Positions 16,382 to 24,404 of a stretch of DNA of 64,000 nt are shown here, piece after piece. Location of the stretch: assembly GCF_900240305.1 (NCBI RefSeq), contig NZ_LT964854.1, positions 620,001 through 684,000 of the forward strand. The letters are read 5' to 3'. Source of the DNA: Ottowia massiliensis. Lineage in GTDB: Bacteria > Pseudomonadota > Gammaproteobacteria > Burkholderiales > Burkholderiaceae_C. The position numbers and the translations under genes are program-made. The notes below the pieces were generated by a model that saw only the letters and a list, made by a program, of their open reading frames with translations, had not been told where the DNA came from and did no database searches. The number at the start of each line of letters is the position of its first letter. Position 1 is the stretch's first letter.

Positions 16382-16779
16382 AAACCTGGAGCTACCTGCT
16401 GGCCCCGTTTGCCGCCTGGCTGGCGGCGGGCTGCCTGAAATTCGCCATCAACAGCCTGCGCGCGGGCAAGCCGGCCTTCGGGCTGATTGGCTACGGCGGC
16501 ATGCCCAGCAACCACAGCGCCATCGTCAGCAGCATGGCCGCGCTGACGGCCCTGCGCGAGGGGCTGGACAGCGCGGCCTTCGGCGTGGCGCTCACGCTGG
16601 CCTTCATCGTCATGCTCGACGCCGCCAGCCTGCGCCGCCAGGTGGGCCGCCACGCGCAGGCGCTGAACGAGCTGCGGCCTGAAGAAAAGGCCCGTCTGCG
16701 CGAGCGCATGGGGCACACGCCCTTTGAAATCGCAGGCGGCATCGCGGTAGGCTGCGCCGTGGCCTGGCTGCTGCGCTGA
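16378..16779 (+). CDS. divergent PAP2-family (DUF212) membrane phosphatase-like protein
   Basis: 133 residues from the ATG that overlaps the UbiA stop (ATGA). It contains G-G-M-P-S-N-H-S-A-I-V-S-S-M near residue 40 (the P-S-x-H-S signature) and, further on, D-A-A-S-L-R-R-Q-V-G-R-H-A-Q-A-L-N, as in the YuiD/DUF212 group, with hydrophobic segments. By position it could dephosphorylate polyprenyl phosphoribose 5-phosphate before DprE1 acts. Enzyme activity for DUF212 proteins is not established, so this role is inferred from the operon. Confidence 0.83.
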   Translation: MKTWSYLLAPFAAWLAAGCLKFAINSLRAGKPAFGLIGYGGMPSNHSAIVSSMAALTALREGLDSAAFGVALTLAFIVMLDAASLRRQVGRHAQALNELRPEEKARLRERMGHTPFEIAGGIAVGCAVAWLLR

Positions 16780-16967
16780 CCAGCGCCCGGCTGCACCGCA
16801 GGCAGGCCCGCGACAATCGGCACGGCAGCCTGGGCCTGGCATCTGCCGTGCCGGTCCGGGCCACAGCGCAGCCCTCCGTCCGTCACCGTCATCCGATTCC
16901 ATGAAACGCCCAACCCGCGCGGCCGCAGCGCCGCAGCCCTGCTGGCGCCGCCTCTTGCAAACCGCAT

Positions 16968-17054
16968 CCGAAAAAGGAGCAAATTCAGGCGCCTTGAAAA
17001 GGCCGTTCCCGCTTATTTCACGGGGAGATCATGCTATGGATCAAGGAGCGAAAT
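16968..17054 (-). repeat. intergenic element copy 6 (reverse)
   Basis: GAAAAAGGAGCAAATTCAGG at the left, GATCATGCTATGGATCAAGG near the right. The core (CGCTTATTTCACGGGG) is altered. It is the only feature in the 16780-17085 gap and ends about 32 bases before the murJ start. Confidence 0.85.
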
Positions 17055-17085
17055 ACGCCCCTGCTTTTCTGCCTGCCCGCCCAGC

Positions 17086-18645
17086 ATGAGCCTGTTCAAA
17101 TCCGCCTCCACCGTTTCCCTGCTCACGCTGGCCTCGCGCGTCACGGGGCTGCTGCGCGACTGGCTCATGGCCTCGGCCTTTGGCGTCAGCGGCCTGACCG
17201 ACGCCTTCAACGTGGCCTTTCGCATTCCCAATCTGCTGCGGCGGCTGTTTGGCGAAGGCGCGTTCAGCCAGGCTTTCGTGCCCGTGCTGGCCGCCAGCAA
17301 GGAGCGCGATGGCATCGAGGCCACGCGGCATCTGATTGACGCCGTGGCCACCGCACTGGCCTGGGCGCTGGCGGCCACCTGCCTGGCGGGCATGCTGGCC
17401 GCGCCGCTGCTGGTGCTGCTGCTGGCCAGCGGGCTGGATGCGGCCAGTTTTGAGGCCGCCGTGCGCATGACGCGCTGGATGTTCCCCTACATCGGCTGCA
17501 TGTCGCTGGTGGCCCTGTCGGCGGGCATTCTGAATACGTGGAAGCGCTTTGCCGTGCCCGCCGTGACGCCCGTGCTGCTGAACCTTTGCATGATTGCCGC
17601 CGCCTGGCTGGGCGCGCCGCTTTTCGCGCGGCTGGGGCTGGAGCCGATTTACGCCATGGCCGCCGGCGTCATGCTGGGCGGCGCATTGCAGCTGGCGGTG
17701 CAAGTGCCTGCGCTGCGCCGCCTGGGGCTGCTGCCGCGCATTGCCTTGAGCTGGCAGCGCCTGCGCGCCGCCTGGGCCGACGCGGGCGTGCGCCAGGTGC
17801 TCTCGCTCATGCTGCCCGCCTTGCTGGGCGTGGGCGTGGCGCAGCTTTCGCTGCTCATCAACACGCAAATTGCCTCGCACCTGGCCAAAGGCAGCGTCAC
17901 CTGGGTGTGGTATGCCGACCGGCTGATGGAATTTCCCACCGCCTTGCTGGGCGTGGCGCTGGGCGTGGTGCTCACCCCGCAGCTCACGGCCGCGCGCGCC
18001 AGCGGCGACGAGGCGGCCTACTCGGCCATGCTGGACTGGGGCCTGCGCCTGGTGGTGCTGCTGGGCCTGCCGTGCGCGGCGGCGCTGCTGGTTTTTGGCA
18101 CGCCGCTGATTGCCACGCTCTTTCACTACGGCCAGTTCAGCGCGGGCGACGTGCAGCGCGTGGCGCTGGCGCTGGCCGGCTACGGCGCGGGTCTGGTGGG
18201 CCTGGTGGCCGTGAAGGTGCTGGCCCCCGGCTACTACGCCAGCCTGGACATTCGCACGCCCGTGAAGATTGCCGTGGCCGTGCTGGCGTTCACCCAGTGC
18301 CTGAACCTGCTGCTGGTGCCGCACTTGCAGCATGCGGCACTCACGCTTTCCATCGCCCTGGGCGCGCTGGTCAATGCCGCCTGGCTGCTGCGGGGCCTGC
18401 GCCGCCGTGGCAGCTACCGCCCGCAGCCCGGCTGGCGTTTGTTTGCCTTGCAGGTGCTGGCCGCCACGCTGCTGATGGCTGCCTTTTTGCTCTGGGGCAG
18501 CCGCCATTTCGACTGGATCGCCCTGCGCGCCGCGCCCTTGCAGCGCGTGGCCCTGCTGGCGGGGCTGATGGCGGCGGCTGGCGGCATCTACTTTGGCGCG
18601 CTCGCCGCAGGCGGCGTGCGCCTGCGGCAGCTGGCGCGGCGCTGA
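17086..18645 (+). CDS. murJ: lipid II flippase MurJ
   Basis: 519 residues with about fourteen transmembrane segments. It begins M-S-L-F-K-S-A-S-T-V-S-L-L-T-L-A-S-R-V, the usual MviN/MurJ start, then G-L-L-R-D-W-L-M-A-S-A-F-G, D-A-F-N-V-A-F-R-I-P-N-L-L-R-R-L-F-G-E-G-A-F-S-Q-A-F, which includes the conserved charged residues of the central cavity. MurJ moves lipid II across the inner membrane for peptidoglycan synthesis. The gene appears monocistronic, bounded by intergenic repeats on both sides. Confidence 0.97.
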   Translation: MSLFKSASTVSLLTLASRVTGLLRDWLMASAFGVSGLTDAFNVAFRIPNLLRRLFGEGAFSQAFVPVLAASKERDGIEATRHLIDAVATALAWALAATCLAGMLAAPLLVLLLASGLDAASFEAAVRMTRWMFPYIGCMSLVALSAGILNTWKRFAVPAVTPVLLNLCMIAAAWLGAPLFARLGLEPIYAMAAGVMLGGALQLAVQVPALRRLGLLPRIALSWQRLRAAWADAGVRQVLSLMLPALLGVGVAQLSLLINTQIASHLAKGSVTWVWYADRLMEFPTALLGVALGVVLTPQLTAARASGDEAAYSAMLDWGLRLVVLLGLPCAAALLVFGTPLIATLFHYGQFSAGDVQRVALALAGYGAGLVGLVAVKVLAPGYYASLDIRTPVKIAVAVLAFTQCLNLLLVPHLQHAALTLSIALGALVNAAWLLRGLRRRGSYRPQPGWRLFALQVLAATLLMAAFLLWGSRHFDWIALRAAPLQRVALLAGLMAAAGGIYFGALAAGGVRLRQLARR

Positions 18646-18726
18646 GAACGAACCCCAAGCCTGTCCGTGGCAGACGAATGGAGCCAATGGAGCGGGCCTT
18701 GCAGCCTGGCTCCATCCGCCATGCTG

Positions 18727-18813
18727 CATCAAAAACAAGAGCTAATTTGAAGGTTGGAAAACGGCTTTTGCGCCCATTGCACTAGGACCTCACGCTATGA
18801 ATCGAGGAGCAAA
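18727..18813 (-). repeat. intergenic element copy 7 (reverse)
   Basis: CATCAAAAACAAGAGCTAAT at the left; TTGCGCCCATTGCACTAGGA in the core; GCTATGAATCGAGGAGCAAA at the right. It sits in the 18646-18972 gap between convergent murJ and mltD; nothing else was seen there. Confidence 0.9.
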
Positions 18814-18972
18814 CATCCCCTCGCATTCAGCAAGGCTGCAAGGCATGGCGCAGCCCGTGCGTCCAAGGCTGGCTCGCCGCCATGCCTTGCCCTGGCTCCT
18901 TTCGGCTCCACGGGCAGGCGGGCTGGCGGCTAGATGCCCTGCCCTGAATGCCCGCCCGAGGTCTGGCGGAGG

Positions 18973-20664
18973 CTATTTCCTGGCCTTCGCCTTGGCGGGC
19001 GCTGCCGCTTTGGTTTTGGCCGCAGACGCTTTGCCCGCCGGTGCCTTGGCGGGCGCTTTGCCCGCGCCAGCCTTGGCCTTGCCTGGCGCCACCGTCACTT
19101 TGACCCGGCCTTTGCCGGCCTGGGCGGCGGCGGCGCGTCTGGCGCTGGCCTTGCTGCGGGGGGCGGCCTTGGGCTTGCCCGCGCGCATGGGCAGGTAGAG
19201 GGTGATGCTCTGGCCCGCCTTCAGGCTGGCAGTGGCGCTGGTTTTGTTCCAGCCGGCCACGGTGCCAGGCGGCAGGTCGTAGCGGCGGGCGATGCGGTCG
19301 ATGGTGTCGCCCTTGCGCGCGCGCAGCACGGTTTTGCGCAGCACGACTTCGGGCGTGAAGGCCACGCGGGCGTTGTTGACGATGCTGGCGCTGACGGCCA
19401 GCGCCTGGCCCTTGCCGCGCGGCGCGAGCAGGGCTGCGCCGGCGCTGACTTTCACATGCGGCGGAATGTGGTTGAGCGTGCGGAAGGCGTCTTCGCTCAT
19501 GCCCACTTCGCGCGCGGCTTCGGCCACGCTCATGGTGCGCGGGGCGACCCACACGGTGTGGCTGGCCAGCGGGGCCTTGGGGTCCATGGCCGCCAGGTTT
19601 TGCTTGAAGGTGGCGGCGTTTTCCCAGGGCAGCAGGATGTGTTCGGCGGCCTGGGCGAAGATGACGGAGCGCTTCATGCCAGGGTTGAGGGCGCGCAGAT
19701 CGTCCAGCCGCACGCCGGCCAGCTCGGCGGCCAGGGCCACGTCGATGTCGCGGGTGATGGTGACGGTGTCGAAGAAGGGGTGGTTGCCAATGTCGGGCAG
19801 CGAGGCGTCGAACTTGCCGGGGTCGGCAATGATGTTTTTGACGGCTTGCAGCTTGGGCACGTAGTTGCGGGTTTCGTCGGGCATGCGCAGGTCTTCGTAG
19901 CGCAGGCCCAGGCCCGCCTTGCGGTTGCGCTCCAGCGCGTTGGCCACGTTGCCCGGCCCCCAGTTGTAGGCGGCCAGAGCCAGGTGCCAGTCGCCGAATT
20001 TGTCGTGCAGCTGTTGCAGGTAGTCCAGTGCGGCGTTGGTGGAGGCGATGATGTCGCGCCGGTCATCGCGCAAGGCGTTTTGGCGCAGCTCGAAATGGGT
20101 GCCCGTGGCAGGCATGAACTGCCACAGCCCGGCAGCCTTGGCGCTGGAGACGGCCTGCGGGTTGAAGGCCGATTCGATGTAAGGCAGCAGCGCCAGCTCG
20201 GAAGGCATGCCGCGCATCTCGGCTTCTTCGACGATGTGAAAGAGATACATGCGCGAGCGCTCGACCATGCGCTGGATGTAGTCGGGCCGGCCCGCGTACC
20301 ACTGCTCTTGCTTGCGCACCAGGTCATTGCTCAGATCGGGCATGGCGAAGTTGCCGCGCACGCGCTCCCAGATGTCCGCCGGGGCGTTCAGGGGCGTGAC
20401 GGGGCGGCCCTGCATGTCGCGCACCGTCAGCGGCGACATGGGCACGTAAGGGCGGATGCCCGCGCCGGGGCCGGTGGGCGAAGGGCGTATCTGCGCCTGC
20501 GGGCCTTCTTCTTCAGCGGCTGGCGAGGCGGCCGGGCGGGCGTCGGTGGATGCGGCAGCGTCAGCCGGTTCAGACGCCGGGGGCGTGGCAGGCCGGGTGG
20601 CGCAGCCCGCCAGAAAAACGGCGGCAGCCAGCGCCAGCGCCTGCAAAGTGCGTTGGGTGGTCAT
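18973..20664 (-). CDS. mltD: membrane-bound lytic murein transglycosylase D-like lipoprotein
   Basis: The start ATG at 20664 overlaps the gloB stop (ATGA). Residues 1-21 are a lipoprotein signal ending L-A-G-C. A Pro/Ala-rich linker is followed by an SLT domain: P-Y-I-E-S-A-F-N-P-Q-A-V near residue 165 with the catalytic Glu, A-A-G-L-W-Q-F-M-P-A-T-G, and A-Y-N-W-G-P-G-N. Two LysM-like segments follow, a weak one near V-W-V-A-P-R-T-M-S-V and a clear one at A-R-K-G-D-T-I-D-R-I-A-R-R-Y. The enzyme cleaves glycan strands from the outer-membrane side. The last 70 residues are an unusual Ala/Lys-rich tail that could bind anionic polymers. Confidence 0.92.
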   Translation of the reverse strand: MTTQRTLQALALAAAVFLAGCATRPATPPASEPADAAASTDARPAASPAAEEEGPQAQIRPSPTGPGAGIRPYVPMSPLTVRDMQGRPVTPLNAPADIWERVRGNFAMPDLSNDLVRKQEQWYAGRPDYIQRMVERSRMYLFHIVEEAEMRGMPSELALLPYIESAFNPQAVSSAKAAGLWQFMPATGTHFELRQNALRDDRRDIIASTNAALDYLQQLHDKFGDWHLALAAYNWGPGNVANALERNRKAGLGLRYEDLRMPDETRNYVPKLQAVKNIIADPGKFDASLPDIGNHPFFDTVTITRDIDVALAAELAGVRLDDLRALNPGMKRSVIFAQAAEHILLPWENAATFKQNLAAMDPKAPLASHTVWVAPRTMSVAEAAREVGMSEDAFRTLNHIPPHVKVSAGAALLAPRGKGQALAVSASIVNNARVAFTPEVVLRKTVLRARKGDTIDRIARRYDLPPGTVAGWNKTSATASLKAGQSITLYLPMRAGKPKAAPRSKASARRAAAAQAGKGRVKVTVAPGKAKAGAGKAPAKAPAGKASAAKTKAAAPAKAKARK

Positions 20665-21512
20665 GAGAAACGGTTCTTCCATTCACGAAGGGCGGCAAAA
20701 ACGGCCACGGCATCCGCAGCCTCGCCGCTGGCAGAGCCTGCGCCAGACACGGCGGGCGCAGGCACGGGCGCGCGGCGCGCGGCGCTCGCAACTTGCGGCA
20801 CGCGGCAGCGCAGAAAAGGATTGATGGCTTTTTCCTGCCCAATGGTGCTGGGCAGCGTGGGCCGGCCCGCTTCGCGCAGCGCCTGGCAGCGCGCCTGCCA
20901 ATGTGCAAGTTGCGCGTTGTCAGGCTCCACGGCGCGGGCAAAGTGCAAATTGGCCAGCGTGTATTCGTGGCCGCAGCACACGCGGGTGTCATCGGGCAGC
21001 GCAGCCAGCGCGTCGAGCGAGGCGAGCATTTGCGCGGGCGTGCCTTCAAACACGCGGCCGCAGCCGCCTGAAAACAGCGCGTCGCCGCAAAACAGCAGCG
21101 GCGCGCTGACGCCATTGGCTTCTACCCGCTCGCAAAAGTAGGCCACGTGCGTGGCCGTGTGCCCCGGCACGGCCAGCACCTGCCATTGCAAGCCCAGCAG
21201 CGGCACGGCATCGCCGCCCTGCACCACGGTCAAGGGCGCGGGTGTGGGCGAGGGCAGCAAAACCTGCGCAGGGCCGAACACCGGCGCGCCCGTAGCTGCA
21301 TGCAGCGCGGCTGCGCCGCCCGTGTGATCGGCGTGGTGGTGCGTCAATAGAATGCCCGCCAGCGTCAGGCGGCCATTGGCGGGCGCGGCCGGTGCAGCCA
21401 GCGCGCGCAGCACCGGGGCGCTGTCGCCGGGGTCCACCGCCAGCGCCTGGCGGCCATCGTGCAGCAGCCAGACGTAGTTGTCGTTCAGGGCGGGCAGGGC
21501 AAGCAATTCCAT
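20661..21512 (-). CDS. gloB: hydroxyacylglutathione hydrolase (glyoxalase II)
   Basis: 283 residues from M-E-L-L-A-L-P-A-L-N-D-N-Y-V-W-L-L. The metallo-beta-lactamase signature T-H-H-H-A-D-H-T near residue 59 supplies zinc ligands; later ligands are V-P-G-H-T, F-C-G-D-A-L-F and C-G-H-E-Y-T. The enzyme hydrolyses S-D-lactoylglutathione. The start at 21512 gives the normal N-terminus; an in-frame ATG at 21530 is possible. The C-terminal 30 residues are Ala-rich. It is co-directional and coupled with mltD, and divergent from yafS-rnhA, an order resembling the E. coli gloB-yafS-rnhA region. Confidence 0.95.
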   Translation of the reverse strand: MELLALPALNDNYVWLLHDGRQALAVDPGDSAPVLRALAAPAAPANGRLTLAGILLTHHHADHTGGAAALHAATGAPVFGPAQVLLPSPTPAPLTVVQGGDAVPLLGLQWQVLAVPGHTATHVAYFCERVEANGVSAPLLFCGDALFSGGCGRVFEGTPAQMLASLDALAALPDDTRVCCGHEYTLANLHFARAVEPDNAQLAHWQARCQALREAGRPTLPSTIGQEKAINPFLRCRVPQVASAARRAPVPAPAVSGAGSASGEAADAVAVFAALREWKNRFS

Positions 21513-21588
21513 GAGCCAAAAATTATCCATGAGGGGCCGGCGCGCCTGCCCGCAGAAGCGGCCGGCCACCGGCAAGGCGGCCGCCCAT

Positions 21589-21678
21589 CATCAAAAAGAA
21601 GAGCGAATTCAGGAGCCTTGAAAAGCCGTCTGCGCCCATTCCACCAAGACATCATGCTATGAAACGAGGAGCGAATTT
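21589..21678 (-). repeat. intergenic element copy 8 (reverse)
   Basis: CATCAAAAAGAAGAGCGAAT; TGCGCCCATTCCACCAAGAC; GCTATGAAACGAGGAGCGAA. Between the divergent gloB and yafS genes. Confidence 0.9.
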
Positions 21679-21723
21679 ACACCCCTTTCAAGGCGGAATG
21701 CAGCCAGCGCATGGGGCGCTGCG

Positions 21724-22536
21724 ATGATGGCCGCGTCCGATTGGTTCCGCACCCCGCCCGGCCAGGCCCTGCTGCGCTGGGAGCAGGCGCAGTTCGACGC
21801 CGCCGTGGCCGATGTTTTCGGCTACCACGCCCTGCAACTGGGCCTGCCTGCAATCGACGCCCTGGCCGCCAACCGCATGCCCCACCGCTGGCTGGCCCTG
21901 CCCGATGCAGCCGGTACGGCCCAGGCTGCTCAAGCCGCCGCCCAGGCTGCGCCCGCCGGGCGCATTCTGCTGGCCGCCAGCCCCGCCGCGCTGCCTTTTG
22001 CCGAAGGCAGCCTCGATCTGATCGCCCTGCCGCACACACTGGAGCTGTGCGGCGACCCCCACGCCGCCCTGCGCGAAGCGCACCGCGCGCTGATGCATGA
22101 GGGGCGCCTCGTCATCACCGGCCTGGTGCCCTGGCGCGCGCGCCTGTGGCAGCGCCTGCACGGCGGCGGCCCGCTGTATCTGCCGCCAGGGCATGAATTC
22201 ATCGCCCCGCAGCGCCTGCGCGACTGGCTGCGCCTGCTCGGCTTCGAGCTGTGCGAACAGCGCTACGGCAACGACAGCGGCTTGCCGCCGGGCGCTGGCT
22301 GGCTGCGCCAGCTGGCCGCGCGCCTGGCGCGCGCTGGCGCGACGGGCTGGCCCATCACCCGCGCGGCCTGGTGCATCAGCGCCATCAAGCGCGCCCACGG
22401 CATGCGCCTGATTGGCGCGGCCTGGAAAACGCCCGCCGCCCGCCTGGCCCCCGTACCCGCCGCCAGCCGCGCGGCCAACCCGCCCGCCCGGCACCAGCGC
22501 GGACAATCCGCGCCCCGCTCCCAGAAAGGTCAATGA
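21724..22536 (+). CDS. YafS-like class I SAM-dependent methyltransferase
   Basis: 270 residues. The middle region shows the methyltransferase 11 fold pattern: L-P-F-A-E-G-S-L-D-L-I-A-L-P-H-T-L-E near residue 100, then P-H-A-A-L-R-E-A-H-R-A-L-M-H-E-G-R-L-V-I-T-G. The glycine-rich SAM loop is poorly conserved, as in other YafS proteins. Its substrate is unknown. It lies three bases before rnhA, the same neighbour as yafS in E. coli. The last 40 residues are basic and Pro/Ala-rich. Confidence 0.82.
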   Translation: MMAASDWFRTPPGQALLRWEQAQFDAAVADVFGYHALQLGLPAIDALAANRMPHRWLALPDAAGTAQAAQAAAQAAPAGRILLAASPAALPFAEGSLDLIALPHTLELCGDPHAALREAHRALMHEGRLVITGLVPWRARLWQRLHGGGPLYLPPGHEFIAPQRLRDWLRLLGFELCEQRYGNDSGLPPGAGWLRQLAARLARAGATGWPITRAAWCISAIKRAHGMRLIGAAWKTPAARLAPVPAASRAANPPARHQRGQSAPRSQKGQ

Positions 22537-22539
22537 GCT

Positions 22540-22983
22540 TTGGACACCGTAGAGATCTACACCGACGGCGCCTGCAAAGGCAACCCCGGCCCCGGCGGCT
22601 GGGGCGCGCTGCTGCGCAGCGGCAAATATGAAAAACAGATGTGCGGCGGCGAAGCGCGCACCACGAACAACCGCATGGAGCTGCTGGCCGTCATTCAGGC
22701 CCTGGGCGCCCTCAAGCGCCCCTGCCGCGTGGACCTGTACCTCGACAGCCAGTACGTGCGCCAGGGCATCACCGAGTGGATACACGGCTGGAAAGCCAAA
22801 GGCTGGCGCACCGCCAGCGGCCAGCCCGTGAAAAACGCCGACCTCTGGCAGCGCCTGGACGCGCTGGCCGGCGGCGGCCCGCACGAGATCCGCTGGCACT
22901 GGGTCAAGGGCCACGCCGGCCACCCCGGCAACGAACGCGCCGACGCCCTCGCCAACCAGGGCGTGCCCAAGGCCGCCGCCTGA
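22540..22983 (+). CDS. rnhA: ribonuclease HI
   Basis: 147 residues starting at TTG (22540): D-T-V-E-I-Y-T-D-G-A-C-K-G-N-P-G-P-G-G-W-G. The four catalytic acids are visible in Y-T-D-G (Asp), R-M-E-L (Glu), Y-L-D-S-Q-Y-V (Asp) and G-N-E-R-A-D-A-L-A (Asp). It degrades RNA in RNA-DNA hybrids. AAAGG lies about 12 bases upstream, inside the end of yafS; no in-frame ATG is better placed. Confidence 0.97.
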   Translation: MDTVEIYTDGACKGNPGPGGWGALLRSGKYEKQMCGGEARTTNNRMELLAVIQALGALKRPCRVDLYLDSQYVRQGITEWIHGWKAKGWRTASGQPVKNADLWQRLDALAGGGPHEIRWHWVKGHAGHPGNERADALANQGVPKAAA

Positions 22984-23020
22984 TACGCCCGCTCTTTTCC
23001 GCCAGCGCAGCGGCTGATTC

Positions 23021-23110
23021 CATCAAAAACAGGAGCAAATCCAGGGGGGCTGAAAATGACGTTTGCGCACATTCCACTAGGACACCACGCTATCAATCAA
23101 GAAGCGTATT
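23021..23110 (-). repeat. intergenic element copy 9 (reverse)
   Basis: CATCAAAAACAGGAGCAAAT; TTGCGCACATTCCACTAGGA; ATCAATCAAGAAGCGTATT. Between the convergent rnhA and the 2Fe-2S reductase gene. Confidence 0.9.
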
Positions 23111-23186
23111 CCGGCCTGCGAACCAGCCTGGCGCGCTGCCCCATGCGATCCGCTTGCGCCCACGGGAGCGGGCCGTGGGCGGGCGC

Positions 23187-24248
23187 TCAAGAGGCCAGGT
23201 CGGCCTGGCTGGTGAAGGCGTCGGCGTAGAACTCGCTTTCGGGCAGGCGGGCGCGGGTGGTGAAGTCGTGGCGGGCGGCCCGCACCATGGCAGGAGCGCC
23301 GCAGGCATAGACCTGGTGGCCGGAGAGATCGGGGCAGTCTTGCAGCACGGCTTCATGCACGTAGCCGGTGCGGCCCTGCCAGCCGTCTTCGGACTGGGCG
23401 GCGGAGATGACAGGCACGTAGCGCAGGCCGGGCATGGCCGCTTGCTGTGCCAGCACCCATTCGTGCATGTACAGGTCTTGCGGGCGGCGGCCGCCCCAGT
23501 AGAGCGCGGCGGGGCGGGCAATGGCGTGGCGCTGCATGTGCTCGACGATGGCCTTGATGGGCGCAAAGCCCGTGCCCGAGGCCAGCAGCACGATGGGCTT
23601 TTGGGAGTCTTCGCGCAGAAAAAAGCTGCCCAGCGGGCTTTCGGCGTGCAGGATGTCTTTCACTTTCAGCCCGCCGCCAAACACCTGGTCGGTGAATTTG
23701 CCGCCCGGCAAGTGGCGGATGTGCAGATCGACGTAGCGTGCGCCGCGCTTTGGGCCAGGCGCTTCATCCTCCGCCTCTTGCGGGGCGCTGGCCATGCTGT
23801 AGCTGCGGCGGCTGCCATCGGGCAAGGTGAATTCCATGAACTGCCCGGCGCGCCAGGGCGTGGGCTGGTTGGCGGGCAGTTGCAGCCGCACGCGCATCAC
23901 GTCAGGCGCGAGGCGCTCCAGCTCGGCCACACGCACGGGCATTTTGCGCGGCGGGTAGAGGCTGGCGAGCGTGACCTGACCGCACTCCAGCACCACATGG
24001 CCCAGCGCACGGGCGCGGCATGTCAGGGTGTAGCCTTGCGCGGCCTCATCGGCGGACAGGGCGCTTTCCAGATGCTCGCCCAGGGCCACCTGGCCGTAGG
24101 TGACTTTGCATTTGCACGCGCCGCAGGCGCCCTCCTGGCAGCCATAGGGCAGGCCCACGCTCTGGCGCAAGGCGGCAGCCAGCAGGGTTTCATCAGATTC
24201 GGCTTCAAAGCTGAAGCCGCCGGGTTGCACGGTAACGGAAAAGCTCAT
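23187..24248 (-). CDS. 2Fe-2S ferredoxin-FAD-NAD(P)H reductase (CDP-6-deoxy-delta-3,4-glucoseen reductase type)
   Basis: 353 residues. Residues 1-95 are a plant-type ferredoxin domain with C-Q-E-G-A-C-G-A-C-K-C near residue 36 and a fourth Cys in L-T-C-R-A. A flavodoxin-reductase FAD domain follows (R-R-S-Y-S-M-A-S-A-P), then the NAD(P) domain (L-L-A-S-G-T-G-F-A-P-I-K and C-G-A-P-A-M-V). The family passes electrons from NAD(P)H to partner enzymes; the CDP-sugar name comes from AscD/E3 and no deoxysugar genes are here. The ATG at 24248 is chosen because the ferredoxin fold begins there. Confidence 0.88.
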   Translation of the reverse strand: MSFSVTVQPGGFSFEAESDETLLAAALRQSVGLPYGCQEGACGACKCKVTYGQVALGEHLESALSADEAAQGYTLTCRARALGHVVLECGQVTLASLYPPRKMPVRVAELERLAPDVMRVRLQLPANQPTPWRAGQFMEFTLPDGSRRSYSMASAPQEAEDEAPGPKRGARYVDLHIRHLPGGKFTDQVFGGGLKVKDILHAESPLGSFFLREDSQKPIVLLASGTGFAPIKAIVEHMQRHAIARPAALYWGGRRPQDLYMHEWVLAQQAAMPGLRYVPVISAAQSEDGWQGRTGYVHEAVLQDCPDLSGHQVYACGAPAMVRAARHDFTTRARLPESEFYADAFTSQADLAS

Positions 24249-24404
24249 TTGGGTATCGTCGTGGGCTGTTTTGGGGAGCCTGCCTGCAATCTGCCTGTGG
24301 GCGCAAAAAGCATGAAAAGCGTGGATTCGGGCGGTTTGCGCCTTGCAGTCCATCCCGGTTTCCGCGCTTTTGCCTTTCACGGCCAGATTGCGAGCAGGCT
24401 CTGA

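Noticed and set aside
18797..19198. Small genes beginning M-N-R-G-A or M-K-R-G-A after intergenic elements
   Set aside because: Reverse copies of the repeat end with GCTATGAATCGAGGAGC, which supplies an ATG by chance; the following frames are unrelated to each other and lack SD sequences.
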